Assembly (NCBI GenBank): GCA_003290165.1
Contig: QNQO01000221.1
Location: 806,001-870,000, forward strand
Length of the DNA: 64,000 bases
Source: Berberis thunbergii
Taxonomy: Eukaryota > Streptophyta > Magnoliopsida > Ranunculales > Berberidaceae
Direction: 5' to 3'
Position numbers and translations under genes: made by a program. Positions 11,216 through 23,911 of the stretch are shown one piece after another. A model generated the notes under the pieces. It was not told the DNA's origin and searched no databases. It worked only from the letters and a program-made list of their open reading frames with translations. Every line of letters starts with the position of its first letter. Position 1 is the first letter of the stretch.

Positions 11216-11600
11216 CATAAGGCCGCCCGTGTGGAGAGAGCAGTTTCGCGCTTTGGCGAAAAAATTTGGGGACAATAAAAAATTTTGTGCGGTCATTGCG
11301 AAACAAAATTTTGACCTATTGCGAAAAAATCAGTCAGAGAGATCGAGGTGCAGAGGAGAGATCGAGGAGCTTGAAAATCCGAGTCAAAGAGAGGTTTGGC
11401 GCAGAGGAGATATCGGGGAGCTTGAAAATTTCATGGTTTGGTTTCGCCTCCTTCCATTTTCATTTTAGGGTTCCTTAGAAAATCAGAGTCAAAGGGTTCA
11501 TTTTAGGGTTTCTTTAAGGATTCCAAAGGGTTGAAGTTTAAGTTCAAATATCAACCTCAAAGGATTTTTTGAGGTTGTGTCAGAATTAGGGATGTTTAGA
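11216..11600. promoter_or_regulatory. Probable left-end promoter/leader region of E2
   Basis: Purine-rich region with near-direct copies of GAGGAGAGATCGAGGAGCTT at about 11345-11380 and 11400-11425, sited like the leader of E5. No coding similarity. The promoter role is inferred only from position and homology to E5. Confidence 0.3.
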
Positions 11601-11610
11601 GGATCAGTAG

Positions 11611-12521
11611 TTGTAAATGCCATTGGAAACCCATACTTCACGTTGTCTCCGAAGTCGTAGTACCCGCCAGAAAGATCAATCTGCTCAAGATTAATCCACA
11701 TTAACACCCATAAATTTATCAGTAGAACTATTTGTTTCGACAGACATTTCTGGCCATTTGCTGTTGAATTTACACATAAATTTTCAAAATAACAATTGAC
11801 ACTCATTAAAAGGTAGTTTTGGTTCATTCTATTACTGTATTCGTGGCGGTCAAATGCAATCTTGAATGTGAATATCGCAAATCCCAGGTTAGTTTTATTG
11901 CGTGGACAAGGAAATGAAACCTTACCTTGCATTTTCCCTTTACAAATGCCAAAGGCATTGGGGAAAAACTAGTAATATATGTTTTTTTTATGGCCATGCA
12001 GGTTAATATGTTTTTTTTTTTTGCAACAACTGTAGAATGAAAACTGGTGATACTCCGGTGGTGAAAATTTTGCATGTGATCTTTGTTTAATAACCTATCG
12101 ATTAATCTTTAACATTGTCGTTTATCCTAGAAACACTACAGAAAGAATGTGAGATATAGAGGGAGAGAAATGTGTTAAGTTAGATGACCTTCAACCACAT
12201 GTTTTGTAAAACAAATTTTATACTAGGGAAGGGCAAAGAATATTTTAGCGCAAAACAAAAGAACATTCTCATCTCAGTTTTAAATCACGATGAAGGAAGG
12301 TAGTAAAAAATGCTTACATTGACATCGCTATCGTTTACAACAGAATCTCCTCTCCATTTTACTCTTTGGATGGATGGTAAATTCCTAAACCTTTGAGCCT
12401 CAATATACAATAGACTCTTCTTAAGGGTTGTTCCATAGCTGATTGATGTGACTCCTTGAATCAATAATAGAATACAAATGAATAACTCCCACAAAAAATG
12501 CTTCATAATCGTCAAAGACAT
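11611..12521 (-). pseudogene. Captured N-terminal exons of GH9 endo-beta-1,4-glucanase
   Basis: Minus strand. Exon one (about 12506-12318) starts MKHFLWELFICILLLIQGVT, a clear signal peptide. It continues with YGTTLKKSLLYIEAQRFRNL then QRVKWRGDS, the N-terminal GH9 signature, and ends at a GT donor. Exon two (about 11680-11611) encodes [20 protein letters not shown]; the family has GGYYDAGDN, so the catalytic-base block is nearly kept. These secreted enzymes remodel cell-wall glucan. The fragment stops after AFTTT, so most of the catalytic domain is missing. It is antisense to most other captures. Confidence 0.85.
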
Positions 12522-12988
12522 GGATGTTAAGTGAAAGCAATAATAAGAAACTTGTAAGATAGATTATGTGTCTAAACTCTGTTCCATATTTTTATTTATG
12601 AAAATATATATCACAATAAATAAAAAAATATCAAATGGCCTAAGAATATCGAAGATACCTGTGCATATGTACAACTTTGTGTTAGTCCAAAGGTTCTAGA
12701 ATCCCTAAGTTATTGATTATTCCATGAGTATACTAAATTTATGCATATAGTATAAAGATTTTTTTTCCTTATCTTCTAGCTTATATTCACTATTGATATT
12801 CTTTTCATGTACTATGAATATGATAAAGAAAGAAAGAAAACGGTTTGTCTTGATATGAAAAATCTTTTTGGTTGGAAAATGTTTTATTGTCTTAAGTCTT
12901 CACCATTATCTTATTTCACTTCACCCATTTCTGTGCAATTTATTTGTTTGCCTCCTAAAACTAAAATAGATTCATTTTCTTGTTGCAG

Positions 12989-13070
12989 GATAATTGCCTT
13001 GCGGAAAGCAAAGAAGGAGGAAGAAAGGAAAGCAAGGGAGAAGATCAGTCAGAAACTCGAAGAGGATAAG
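12989..13070 (+). pseudogene. Captured exon of UBX-domain protein (coiled-coil part)
   Basis: Flanked by TGTTGCAG and GTATAT, one exon encodes IALRKAKKEEERKAREKISQ then KLEEDK. This matches the charged helix before the UBX domain of plant UBA/UBX (SAKS1-like) proteins, which act as p97/CDC48 adaptors. About 27 residues. Low sequence complexity leaves the family call moderate. Confidence 0.5.
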
Positions 13071-13874
13071 GTATATGTTGAATTCTCAACTTATCTTTTA
13101 TTGAGGTAAGATTGAAGAATAATTGGTTTAAGTTCATACTTCATAAACACATTTAATGAGTCTGAGAATTCTTATTTTATGTTGAATTCTTATTATTTTT
13201 ATTACTAATATTATTATTATCATTATTATTTTGGGTGGCATTTTTTACTTGAGCATATATCTAGTATGGATTGTATAGTAGACCTTCTTTATTTCTATTT
13301 GTTTTCTCAAAACAATTCTAAGAACAATTCTTGGATGAACACCTCATTATACTAGCGGTAACCTAGTATCGGCACCGTTCTATTGAACTGTTCAAATAAT
13401 TATCTTCAAATGATTATTGATATTCTTGTCTATTTTTATCTGTGTGTTTTACTATTTCTGTATGTTTTTTCTCCTGTGTTCAACTATCTGTTCTAGACTG
13501 TAAGTTTATTTTACTTTATGAAACCTAGTAGTCTTGGGTGCAAAATTGGTATCAAATGAACTGAAACTGATTGGAAAGATGGAGGTAGTGTCAATAAAAA
13601 CATATCTTTATTTCTATTTGTTTTCTCAAAACAATTCTTGGATGAACACCTCGTTATACTAGCTATGTATGGAAGATGGACACCTCGTTTAACAATTCTT
13701 TGAAAGATGGGAGCTTTGTAGCTATGTATTAAGATTGACTTTTCCAATGCTTTATAAAAATCTATTTGTGGTGATATGTTGTGGAAGGAAACTATCTATA
13801 AATGTAGTGTATATAGTTGTTTCTTATTTCTTTTTGTTTGATAATGGTTAATATCTATAATGTCATTGATAGAA
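13071..13874. other. No recognisable gene; partial internal duplication
   Basis: AT-rich. A segment with TTTATTTCTATTTGTTTTCTC and GGATGAACACCTC occurs at 13288-13355 and again at 13605-13655, a diverged direct duplication about 320 bp apart. No coding similarity. Confidence 0.4.
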
Positions 13875-14435
13875 ATGGATAGTACTCGCGACAATCTCTC
13901 CACCAATGATGTCACTACATCTACAAATGATGATAGTGAAGTTAAAAAAACCATACAGTTCAATGTCCATGGTTTAGCAGTTGGACCTAGTGCTAGAAAT
14001 TTCAATAAAAACATTGGAAAGCTTGTTGAAACCCTTATGCCCATCCAATTCAAGGGTTGGCACCATGTTACTGACAACTACAAAGAGGATGTGTGGAATG
14101 GCCTCAAGGTGAGATTTTACATCATTGATTTTCATAATGTCTTATTTTATTGTCAACTTATATCTCAATGGCTTATTTACAGCATGATTACGACATCTCA
14201 AATTATGTGAAAAGGAGTGTGCATTTGAAAATGCCTGAATATTTTCGAAGGTTCATGGCAGATCTTAGGAAGGATTATTTGGATAAGTATCCTGCCATTG
14301 AGGAACAAGAGACGCATGTTCCAAATGGTTTAAGAGAGGAGGATTGGAAGGAGTTTGTTTGCTATGAGAGCACCCTTGAAGCGAAGACAATTAGAGCCCA
14401 AAATGCCAAAAACAATAAGGCTTCAAAGTATGTAT

Positions 14436-14450
14436 GGGGGGGGGGGGGGG
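14436..14450 (+). repeat. G15 homopolymer inside a coding exon
   Basis: Fifteen G in a row within the second exon of the Transposase_24 gene. Downstream similarity (GQKSAAEVEYEM) is in a different frame from the upstream exon, so the tract is the likely frameshift site. Length may also be a sequencing error. Confidence 0.7.
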
Positions 14451-14689
14451 TGGCCAAAAGAGTGCTGCAGAAGTAGAGTATGAAATGATAATTGAGTTTC
14501 TAGCTACTAGTACAATAATAACCATTTAACTATATAGGCTGAGACTAATCTTTCAAGTATATAGGTTGAGAAGAACCCTGATGGGAAACCAGTCACACGC
14601 ACTGACATATGGATTGCTTGTCACACGGGAAATGATGGAAAACCCACGCATGGTGCTGAACTATATATGGTATCACTACTAGAAAAATC

Positions 14690-16960
14690 CCCTTTTGCGA
14701 CAACTCGTAGCGCGACGAGGGAAGTTTTGTCGCTCAAACCTATCATGGCGCGACGACATATTTAATATTGTCACGCAAGTACAAAAATAGCTAACTACTT
14801 AACGCGACGAGCGGTTTCGTCGCGTCATAACCTCTGTCGCGACGCAAGTAAAGCCTTCGTCGCATACCTAATATGCGACAACGTGTCGTCGCTTAAAATC
14901 AAATATTTCGTCACCATAAAATACCTAGGGTTACGTGTCGACCACTTTAAACGACCAACTTTAATATCATATGGCGACACCCTATTTCGTCGCCTAAATA
15001 TAGCTTACGCGACGCACCTAAAGCCATCGTCGCCTAAATGTTGCCACTTTGAACAACACCCTAGGGCGACAAACTTTGTCATCACCTAAAGATAGCTTAC
15101 GCGACGAAGCGTTCCGCTTCGTCGCCTAACGTATTCACAACAAAAATACGTAATATCTTACGCGACGCACTAAAATCCTTCGTCGCCTAAACTTTGCCAC
15201 TTTTAACAACACCCTGGGGGCGACAAACGTGGTCATCGCCTAAAGTATTCATATCAAAAATATTGAAGATATCTTACGCGACGCACCAAAAGTCTTCGTC
15301 ACCTAAACGTTGCCACTTTGAACAACACCTTAAGGCGACAAACTCGGTCATCGCCTAAAGTATTCACAACAAAAATTTTGAAGATAGCTTACGCGACGAA
15401 TTGGAAAGCGGCGTCGCCTAAATATACCTTACGCGACGCACCAAAACCTTCGTCACCTAAACGTTGCCACTTTGAACAACACCCTAAGGCGACAAACGCG
15501 GTCATCGCCTAAAGTATTCACAACAAAAATTTTGAAGATATCTTACGCGACGAATTGGAAAGGGGCGTCGCCTAAATATACCTTACGTGACGCACCAAAA
15601 TCCTTCGTCACCTAAACTTTGCCAATTTTAACAACACCCTAGGGCGACAAACGTGGTCATCGCCTAAAGTATTCATATCAAAAATATTGAAGATATCTTA
15701 CGCGACGCACCAAAAACCTTCGTCACCTAAACGTTGCCACTTTGAACAACACCCTAGGGCGACAAACTCGGTCATCGCCTAAAGTATTCACAACAAAAAT
15801 ATTGAAGATATCTTACGCGACGAATTTGAAAGCGTCGTCGCCTAAATATACCTTACGCGACGCACCAAAAGTCTTCGTCACCTAAACGTTGCCACTTTGA
15901 ACAACACCCTAAGGCGACAAACTCGGTCATCGCCTAAAGTATTCACAACAAAAATTTTGAAGATATCTTACACGACGAATTGGAAAGGGGCGTCGCCTAA
16001 ATATACCTTACGTGACGCACCAAAAGTCTTCGTCACCTAAACGTTGCCACTTTGAACAACACCCTAAGGCGACAAACTCGGTCATCGCCTAAAGTATTCA
16101 CAACAAAAATTTTGAAGATATCTTACACGACGAATTGGAAAGGGGCGTCGCCTAAATATACCTTACGTGACGCACCAAAAGCCTTCGTCACCTAAACGTT
16201 GCCACTTTGAACAACACCCTAAGGCGACAAACGCGGTCATCGCCTAAAGTATTCACAACAAAAATTTTGAAGATATCTTACGCGACGAATTGGAAAGCGG
16301 CGTCGCCTAAATATACCTTACGTGACGCACCAAAATCCTTCGTCACCTAAACGTTGCCACTTTGAACAACACCCTAAGGCGACAAACTCGGTCATCGCCT
16401 AAAGTATTCACAACAAAAATTTTGAAGATATCTTACGCGACGAATTGGAAAGCGGCGTCGCCTAACTATACCTTACGTGACGCACCAAAATCCTTCGTCA
16501 CCTAAACGTTGCCACTTTGAACAACACCCTAGGGCGACAAACGCGGTCATCGCCTAAAGCATTCATAACAAAAATATTGAAGATATCTGACGCGACGAAT
16601 GGGAAAGCGGCGTCGCCTAAATATACCTTACGTGACGCAGCAAAAGCCTTCGTCGCCTAAACGTTGCCACTTTGAAACACCCTAGGGCGACAAACTCGGT
16701 CATCGCCTAAAGTATACACAAAAAAATATTGAAGATATCTGACGCGACGAATGGAAAAGCGGCGTCGCCTAAATATAGCCTACGCGACGCACCAAAATCC
16801 TCCGTCGCCTAAGCTTTGCCACTTTGAACATAGCTTACGTGAAGCACCAAAAGCCTTCGTCGCCTAAAGATATCGTACGCGACAAAGTGGAACGCTTCGT
16901 CGCATAAAGGCTTCCCAACAAAGCTTCGTCGCTTAAAGCGAGCAGGTTCGTCGCACAAGC
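14690..16960. repeat. E1 left subterminal region with 155-bp tandem array
   Basis: Unit landmarks (CCTAAAGTATTCACAACAAA) recur at about 15361, 15515, 15670, 15785, 15940, 16095, 16250, 16405, 16560 and 16713. Spacing is 154-155 bp, with one 115-bp unit lacking the GCGACGAATTGGAAAGCGGC part. Each unit carries several GCGACGA, TTCGTCGC and GGCGACAAAC motifs. Divergence between units is low, so the array expanded recently. CpG content is far above the surroundings. Confidence 0.92.
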
Positions 16961-17387
16961 TCAGGTCTGCGTTTTTCACTATTTTGTCCTCTCATTTTAT
17001 TATTTTTCTCTGCTAGATTGATTTCTGTCAGTATATACTCCAAGCTTCCAGCACTTAATTAGGCTTCGTCTTCTCTTTGTGTCGCCCGCGCCGGCCACAC
17101 CTCCAATCTTCTCTTTATTTCACTTGGAACACGGTGAGGAAATTGCTAATTTTTTATTTTTTGAAATTTCATGAAATTAGGTTGCTATCATGTGGATTTT
17201 TGGGAGTGTATCACATTGTTTTTCGAGTGCATATTAGATACTTATTAATTAATAATATCTACATCGTCCACTTGAAGAATTGTAATTGAGATACTACTGA
17301 AAATTTTCCACATTGAAACCTAATCGCATTAGTGTCGTTAACTCTCTTTAATTGTCATGTTTTGTTTATAAACTGAAAACAGGCGTA
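16961..17387 (+). promoter_or_regulatory. Promoter/5' leader of the E1 transposase gene
   Basis: Between the last TTCGTCGC motifs and the first ATG. A CT-rich leader (TTCGTCTTCTCTTTGTGTCG, about 17065-17085) is followed by a likely 5' UTR intron ending AACTGAAAACAG at 17382. The ATG at 17388 follows six bases later. Position is typical for TNPD/TNP2 of En/Spm elements. Confidence 0.5.
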
Positions 17388-20300
17388 ATGGAAAGACAGT
17401 GGATACAAAATCAGGACAAATGTTGTGAGGAATATTTAAATGGGATCGAGAGCTTCATTGAGTTTGCAAGGGCACATGTCACTGGTACGACAAATCATAT
17501 CAAGTGTCCGTGTCAATGTTGTAACAATTGTTTGTGGCAGACATTCAATATGGTTCGATATCATTTGGCGAGGTATGGGATGATTCTGAATTATACGAGG
17601 TGGATTTATCATGGGGAGCAACGAGAATTTGGTTCTACTTCATCGAATTCCCAGCCACTTGTGCCGCACATTGATGAAATGTCCATGAATGATAATGACC
17701 AAGTTATGGGTATAATAAATGACGCTTATCCATATGCATCGATGAACGAAAATGGCATTGATGATATAGTAGGAGATACCGTACCTCCCAACATGCTGCA
17801 AAGTGAAGAGTTAGAAAACTATGAAAGACTGTTGAAACAAGCCCAGCAAGCATTATACCCCGGTTGCACAGAGTTCTCCCTGCTTACTGCCATTGTGGAG
17901 TTGATGCATTGCAAAGTGAAACATCATATGTCGAATAAGTGTTTTTCTCATTTAATGGGAATTATGAAGCGGATGCTTCCGAAGGAAAACATTTTGCCTG
18001 AGGATTATCGTAACGCGCAGAAATTGTTGAATGGTCTTGGTTTGGGGTATCAAAAGATTCATGCTTGCAAATACAACTGTGCATTATTTTATAAGGAAAT
18101 TGAAGGGATGGATGCATGCCCTGTGTGCAATGAGCCAAGATATAAGCCTAATTCTGGTAATAAAACGAAGAAAATTCCACAAAAGGTTTTGCGTTATCTT
18201 CCACTGAAGCCCAGATTGCAGCGACTGTACATGTCGACGCACACTGCGAGTCATATGAGATGGCACAATGAAGGAAGGGTTGATGATGATTTTTTGAGAC
18301 ATCCTGCTGATGGAGAGGCTTGGAAAGCATTCGATACTATGTATCCCGATTTTGCAGAAGACCCGCGCAATGTCAGATTGGGGCTTGCAACTGATGGATT
18401 TAATCCGTTTGGGAATATGAGCTCTACTCACAGCACCTGGCCCGTCGTTGTTGTTCCTTATAACTTGCCCCCTTGGATGAGTATGAAAAAAGAATTTACG
18501 ATGATGACTTTATTAATTCCCGGTCATCCCGGAAAGGACATTGATGTTTATTTGCGGCCGTTGGTTGATGAGTTAAAAGACTTATGGGAGAATGGTGTAC
18601 GTACATTTGATAAGTCTACCAACACAATGTTTATGTTGAGAGCAGCAGTGATGTGGACTATACATGATTTTCCCGCTTATGGAAATATTTCAGGTTGGAG
18701 TACTCAGGGCTATAAGGCATGTCCGATATGCAACGATGATGTAACGTCTGATTGGCACGCGGGAAAGGTTTGTTATATGGGTCACCGTAGATGGTTGCCC
18801 CAGGATCACAAGTGGCGAACAAATAAGGTGGACTTTGATGGAAAAATGGAGAACGACACTAGACCTAGAGAATGGTCGGGGGATGACATTTTGGCTAAGT
18901 TGAATAGCTTGGAATTTGGTCAGATTGGCAAACATCCCGATAATCGTGATACTAATTTGCACAGGTCAGCTACACATTTGAACTGGACGAAGAAGAGTAT
19001 ATTCTTCGAGCTTCCGTACTGGTCGAAATTAAAGATCAGGCACAACCTAGATGTGATGCATATTGAAAAGAATGTGTGTGATAGTGTGGTTGGGACAATT
19101 CTTGGCATCGAAGGAAAATCGAAGGACACTGTGAAAGCGAGGGAAGATTGTATGAACATGGGTATAAAGAAACGGTTATGGCTTAAGAAAGTCGGTGACA
19201 AATGGGTAAAGGGACATCCCTATTTTGCAGTTAAACCGCCAGTAAAGATAAAAATTTTAAAGTTTTTTTCTTCTGTGAAGTTTCCAGATGGGTACGCATC
19301 TAATATTGCCCGTTGTATGAAAATGAGTGATGGGAAAATGTCGGGATTGAAGAGCCATGACTGTCATGTACTACTGCAACGCCTTCTTCCGGTCGCTATT
19401 CGAGGATTTTTGCCATCGGGTGTTGTTGGCCCTATTACAGAATTGTCGAGATTCTTCCAGCAGCTATGTGCAAAGTCTCTGCGCAAATCAGATATAGAAA
19501 TGTTGCAAACCGATATTATTAACATCTTATGCAAATTCGAACAGATATTTCCTCCGGCATTTTTTACTTGCATGATTCACTTGATGATACATTTACCGGG
19601 TGAGGCAAAGCTTGGTGGGCCGGTCAATTATCGGTGGATGTACCCAATAGAAAGGTAACTCATATGCTTGTTTTCTAACTATTCTTCATTTATTGTAACG
19701 AATCTGACAACTTTTATATTTGTAGAATACTAGGCACATACAAAAGGTACGTACGAAACAGGGCAAGACCCGAAGGATCTATAGTGGAGGCATATATTGC
19801 AAATGAATCACTTACTTATTGTGCAATGTATCTCCATAATGTTGAGACGTCCTTCAACCGAACTCAACGAAATAATGACGGTGGTACTAGAAGTGAGAAA
19901 CTTTCTGTTTTTGCGCAACTCGCACGACCGTTTGGCGAACCACCAACAAATGATCAGTTTAGCGATAACGACATGGAAGTTGCGCATTGGTTCATACTCA
20001 ACAATTGTGACGAGGTCTTGCCATTTTTGGAGGAGCATGAAGAACTACTTAGGCGTAAGTATCCTGCACATTTACGGGCCGAGAAACACCGTCAATTATT
20101 TCCTGAATGGTTTCGCAAACACGTAAGTTGATAACTATAAGATAATATGATAATATTGCAAATTTTTTTTAATAATTGATATTCAACATATTCTGAATAT
20201 ATATAATTTTTTTGAATAGATGTTACAATTGAAGGAAGTAAATTCGGCTCTTTACGATGATGAATTATCAAAACTGGCGAGAGGTCCTATTCGATCTGAA

Positions 20301-20939
20301 ACATTTTCGGGTTGTTATGTGAATGGTGTTAAGTTCCTGGTTATCGAGCGAGACAACAATTTGAACACTCAAAATAGCGGCGTATCAGTACCTGGGGACG
20401 TCGACACCGCCGATGTTGATTTCTATGGTAAACTGACATCTGTAATTCAATTACTGTACAAAGACCGTTGCCAGGTGATTTTATTCAAGTGTTGTTGGTT
20501 TGATACAAATCCACATAAAGCCGGGAGTATTAAACGTGAATATGGACTAGTAAGTGTGAACACAAACACACTTTGGTACGAGCATGATCCTTTTATTTTG
20601 GCAACTATGGCAAAACAAATTTTTTATCTAGATGATCTTAAAGCCGGTGGTGGATGGAAAGTAGTCCAGACGATCCAACACAGAAATATATGGGACATTC
20701 CTGAAAAGGCTTCTGATGACCACAGTGATGACGACACCGTTGATCAAGAGAATTCATCTTCAAGCATTCCCATTATCCAACAACCATTTGAGTTATTTGT
20801 CGAACTTCCTCCGATTGATGGCGAATATGATTTTGAGGTGTCACCTGCAAAAGATGGAGTTTTTGAAGAATTTGAGGCAACCATGTCAGATGAACTTGAA
20901 GAAGAAGTCGAAAGTGATTACTCTACTGATTCAGATTAA
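17388..20939 (+). CDS. TNP2-like CACTA transposase, apparently intact (3 exons)
   Basis: Exons 17388-19654, 19726-20122 and 20220-20939 join in frame with GT-AG borders to about 1127 codons and a natural stop. The N-terminal domain (MERQWIQNQDKC, then CPCQCC and WIYHGE) is the transposase-associated zinc-ribbon-like domain. Next comes the Transposase_21 region with HACKYNCALFY, CPVCNEPRY, FNPFGNMSSTHSTWPVVVVP, ACPICNDD and HNLDVMHIEKNVCDSVVGT. Exon two is DUF4218 (RYVRNRARPEGSIVEAYIAN), exon three DUF4216 and an acidic tail. This protein recognises and cuts the CACTA ends. I see no stop or frameshift. I start at the second ATG because the first lies before the 5' UTR acceptor. Confidence 0.88.
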
Positions 20940-21119
20940 ATACATTTGAAGGAATATAATTTGTTAGGTCGTTTAAATATATTAATAAAATTATGTATTT
21001 TGTTTGTTCATTTAATTAAATTTGTTAATGTATTATGAATTTTTTACCATAAATTTGTTAAATGAATGTCGAAGTTCAATTAATTAATTAAATAATGATA
21101 TAATTTTTGTTGTTTAAAA

Positions 21120-21340
21120 CAAACAAATGTGATGTTTGTGCGACGAAATTAGAATATTTCGTTGCACAAAATGCTCCCCCTTTAAAATATTTATGGCGGC
21201 AAAAAATTTGGGGTGAAAAATTTCGCACGAAATTAGAATAATTTTGGCGCCAAAAATTTGGGGAAGTGAAATTTTCAATAATTGCGCGACGAAATCTCTG
21301 ATTTATCGCGACGGAGGCTTCGTCGCGCAAATGCAAACCA
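21120..21340. promoter_or_regulatory. Internal GCGACGAA motif cluster before the second E1 gene
   Basis: GTGCGACGAAATTAGAATAT, GCGCGACGAAATC, ATCGCGACGGAGGC and TTCGTCGCGCAAATG lie here, the same motif as the subterminal repeats but in mid-element. Right after it comes a CT-rich leader (21360-21475). This looks like the promoter of the second transcription unit, possibly bound by the same accessory protein. Confidence 0.5.
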
Positions 21341-21354
21341 ATTTATAAAAAACT

Positions 21355-21480
21355 CAAACCCACGAACTCTCACTCTTTCGTCCCCAAAATACTTCTCTGA
21401 GTTCACCAACCGACGCATCTCCCTTCCCCTTCTCTGAGTTCACCGCCCACCACCAGACGCATCTCCTCGCACGAAGTAAG
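21355..21480 (+). promoter_or_regulatory. 5' untranslated exon of second E1 gene (probable)
   Basis: CT-rich stretch with TTCTCTGAGTTCACC repeated at about 21394 and 21432, ending at CGAAGTAAGTG, a good splice donor. The next suitable acceptor before a long reading frame is TTGGTTCAG at 26135, directly followed by ATG. That implies an intron of about 4.65 kb holding the captured host exons. Confidence 0.45.
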
Positions 21481-22580
21481 TGTCTCTTATTGCCTGAAAT
21501 GTAGCAATGCAACTGTTTTTTTGGTTTTGTTCATTTGAGGTTTGTTCAGATCTGTAGTTTTTCCCATGAATAAACATTATGGGTTTCTTGAACTCTCACC
21601 CAAATCATAGAATTGCTGTTTTTTTTAGCTTTGGGATCGAAATTTGTTGAGAAACAAAATGGGTTAGGGAAAAAAAATCTGCTTTGCTCTTGTATATGAC
21701 CTGATTTTTGGGGAATGAAGATCTGAAAGTTTAGTTTCAAGTCTGCATTTAGTTGTAATTTATTTTTCAGAGTTGTATTTCCCTAATTTTTTTGTGTTCA
21801 TCGATTCCTCTTTGATATCTCAGTTAGCCAAATACAGATTTGGGTTTCTTTTCAGACATCTGATTTAATGAAATGGAGATTCAACACATAGTTTGTTGTT
21901 TGTCTGTGTTTTGTTTGAAGAAAGTTGTCTATGGAGATTCAGTGCTAAGATGCACTGAAAGGAAAAATAATAGCCTCTAGTCAATAACAAATAACAAAAG
22001 TAGAATGTATGTACTCGAAAATAATGTCATTTTGTGGATTTATTTAGTTAATGACAAAACGGTGATCTTTACTTCCTGTTCTGTTTATGCAGGAGACCTT
22101 GTAAAGAAGACCGAGCTAAAGAATGTGGACTCTGTCATGATCTATCGAGACGAAAATAATCAGCTTGTGAGTTTTATTTCTGGTTTAACTTTTTCCTGTC
22201 TAATGATTCTATTTTGTGTACATCTTAGTATCCTACTACATTCATATTATGATCAGTGTTTATAGAGGTGAGGCTAGCCTCAAGATGTAATTGAGGCATA
22301 AGTCTATCTCTCTCTATATATATATGTAATAGAAATTGATGAAAATGTTATTAAAACAGCATGTAACAGGAAAGCGATCAGGCTCGCTATTGTGATCCCA
22401 TCTTCAACATTTCTTACATATTCTTCTTATCTGATCACTTTCCTATCACATGCTAATAGAATATACATCTTCATGCATGTGGTGTGAGGCTTAGTGCAAC
22501 CTCAATTTGAGGCATCAAGGCATAAAATTCTAACACAATTTGATGCTGCTCTGTGACTGCCTATGAGGAAGTCTGATGGT
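21481..22580. other. Intronic sequence with one unassigned exon-like piece
   Basis: At 22091-22168 a short open segment encodes GDLVKKTELKNVDSVMIYRD and ends near a GT. It resembles a plant exon, but I cannot name the family. The rest is AT-rich without recognisable features, including a (TC)(TA) run at 22303-22325. Confidence 0.35.
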
Positions 22581-22589
22581 GTTTTGGGA

Positions 22590-22870
22590 CTGCCTATAAG
22601 GTGCTCTGACTGAGAGTTCAATCTGTTACATAATGTAGGTGCTCTGTTACATAACAGATCTCTGTTAGATCTCTGTTAGTATCTGTTCGTAAGAGTGTTG
22701 TAAAGAAATAGGAGATTCTGTTAGTCTGTTAGAGAGAGTGCTATAAATAAGAGCCATAAGGAAACTTTTCTCTATTGATTTAATTGGCTTGATACAAGAT
22801 TCTGTGTTACAATTCCTTTTCTATCATTACAATTTCTTTTCCTGAATTCATACAATCTGAGAAACTGTCC
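22590..22870 (+). repeat. Copia-like LTR fragment inside E1
   Basis: Repeated TCTGTTAG words, then GCTATAAATAAGAGCCATAAG and TTGATACAAGATTCTGTG. This is the same layout (TATAAATAAGAG box and downstream leader) as the LTR-like pieces at 7290 and 30499. No flanking internal domain. Confidence 0.4.
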
Positions 22871-23454
22871 ATTGCAAGCTATTATTCCATTCTGCAGTTC
22901 TTGGTTGCTATCTGAGCTTTTGATTATTTGAGTTGCTTCTTTGTTTACATCCTGCAGAAAAGAGAACTAAGATAGGTCAGATCCTATCACTATGCCAGTA
23001 AATACATAAACAACGGCTCCATGAAAGATTAACAACAATTGAGTCCTTGTACACCTCACTACCTAGCACAGTTTGTCATGTATCCCTGCCTTTAGTGGGA
23101 GTTTGCAGATTCAAGAGGATTCTTGATCCATCTTGATTAAACATTGCTAAAGATCCTATTTATCACCTCAAGACTTGAAGAGTGACTCTAAGACTGTCTT
23201 TGTTCCATAGTTAGTACTGGAGTTAGGACTTTAGGAAACATATTTTGAGCTTTAATAACAATGTTGGTGAAAAGATTCGGTGGATGAGAGACTTGCTTAT
23301 AGTGACTGAACGCAAGTATCTACTTTGAAACAAATAAAAAATGTTGGCTTTTGGGAGGCTTTGAAGTGTTTTTATATAGTCCTGCCAATCAAATCATAAT
23401 TATTCCATCTATTAAACTATATGTGTTCTTCTGATATCATTGAAAATGGGATTT
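22871..23454. other. No recognisable gene
   Basis: AT-rich intronic DNA of E1; no coding similarity noted. Confidence 0.35.
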
Positions 23455-23911
23455 AGTGTTGAGGAAAACTTGGATTTCTGTTGCTTCATGACTAATGTCA
23501 GCATCATTGCCTCTGAGCCTCCATAGGGCCACTTCAAACTCCTTTTGCCGTCCCATCTTTGCCTGAAAACACAAAAAAATGTACCTAAAGTCATTTAGTT
23601 CTTTTGCATAGGATTCACTAAATACGATATGCTGTAAGCATTTGCATACCAGCCATCTAGGAGACTCTGGCATGAAAAATAGACGGACAATGAGAATAAA
23701 GCATGGAATTAGGCCTGCAAGTAGACTCCATCATTTAGTTCATCTGTTACAAGGACAGCCTTACATAGTAAGCAGGAATTCTTCCATTAGACAATTGTGA
23801 TTGTGATTATTTAGTCTCGATTGTTCACCAATTAGAGCCAGAGTCTGCCGTGTGACTAGCGCCCCTTTTAGGAAGGAGACAGACACTCCCATGGTGATCA
23901 TGAGCTGGGGA
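23455..23911 (-). pseudogene. Captured exons of ERD6-like sugar transporter (MFS)
   Basis: Minus strand, three exons in source order. About 23911-23843 encodes LMITMGVSVSFLKGALVTRQ. 23717-23651 encodes GLIPCFILIVRLFFMPESPR with the MFS signature PESPRWL. About 23563-23455 encodes GRQKEFEVALWRLRGNDADI then SHEATEIQ. This is the loop 4 to loop 6 region of tonoplast ERD6-like monosaccharide exporters. Introns with GT-AG borders are kept. No stop inside these exons, but only about 80 of some 480 residues are present. Confidence 0.85.

Noticed and set aside
15120..16800. Regular repeats with spacing, resembling a CRISPR array
   Set aside because: Units are contiguous 155-bp tandem repeats with no unique spacers and lie in a plant CACTA element; no cas genes.
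17352..17387. Upstream ATG giving a longer transposase N-terminus
   Set aside because: The added residues (MSCFVYKLKTGV) do not look like the family and the stretch contains a splice acceptor; MERQW at 17388 fits the associated domain start.
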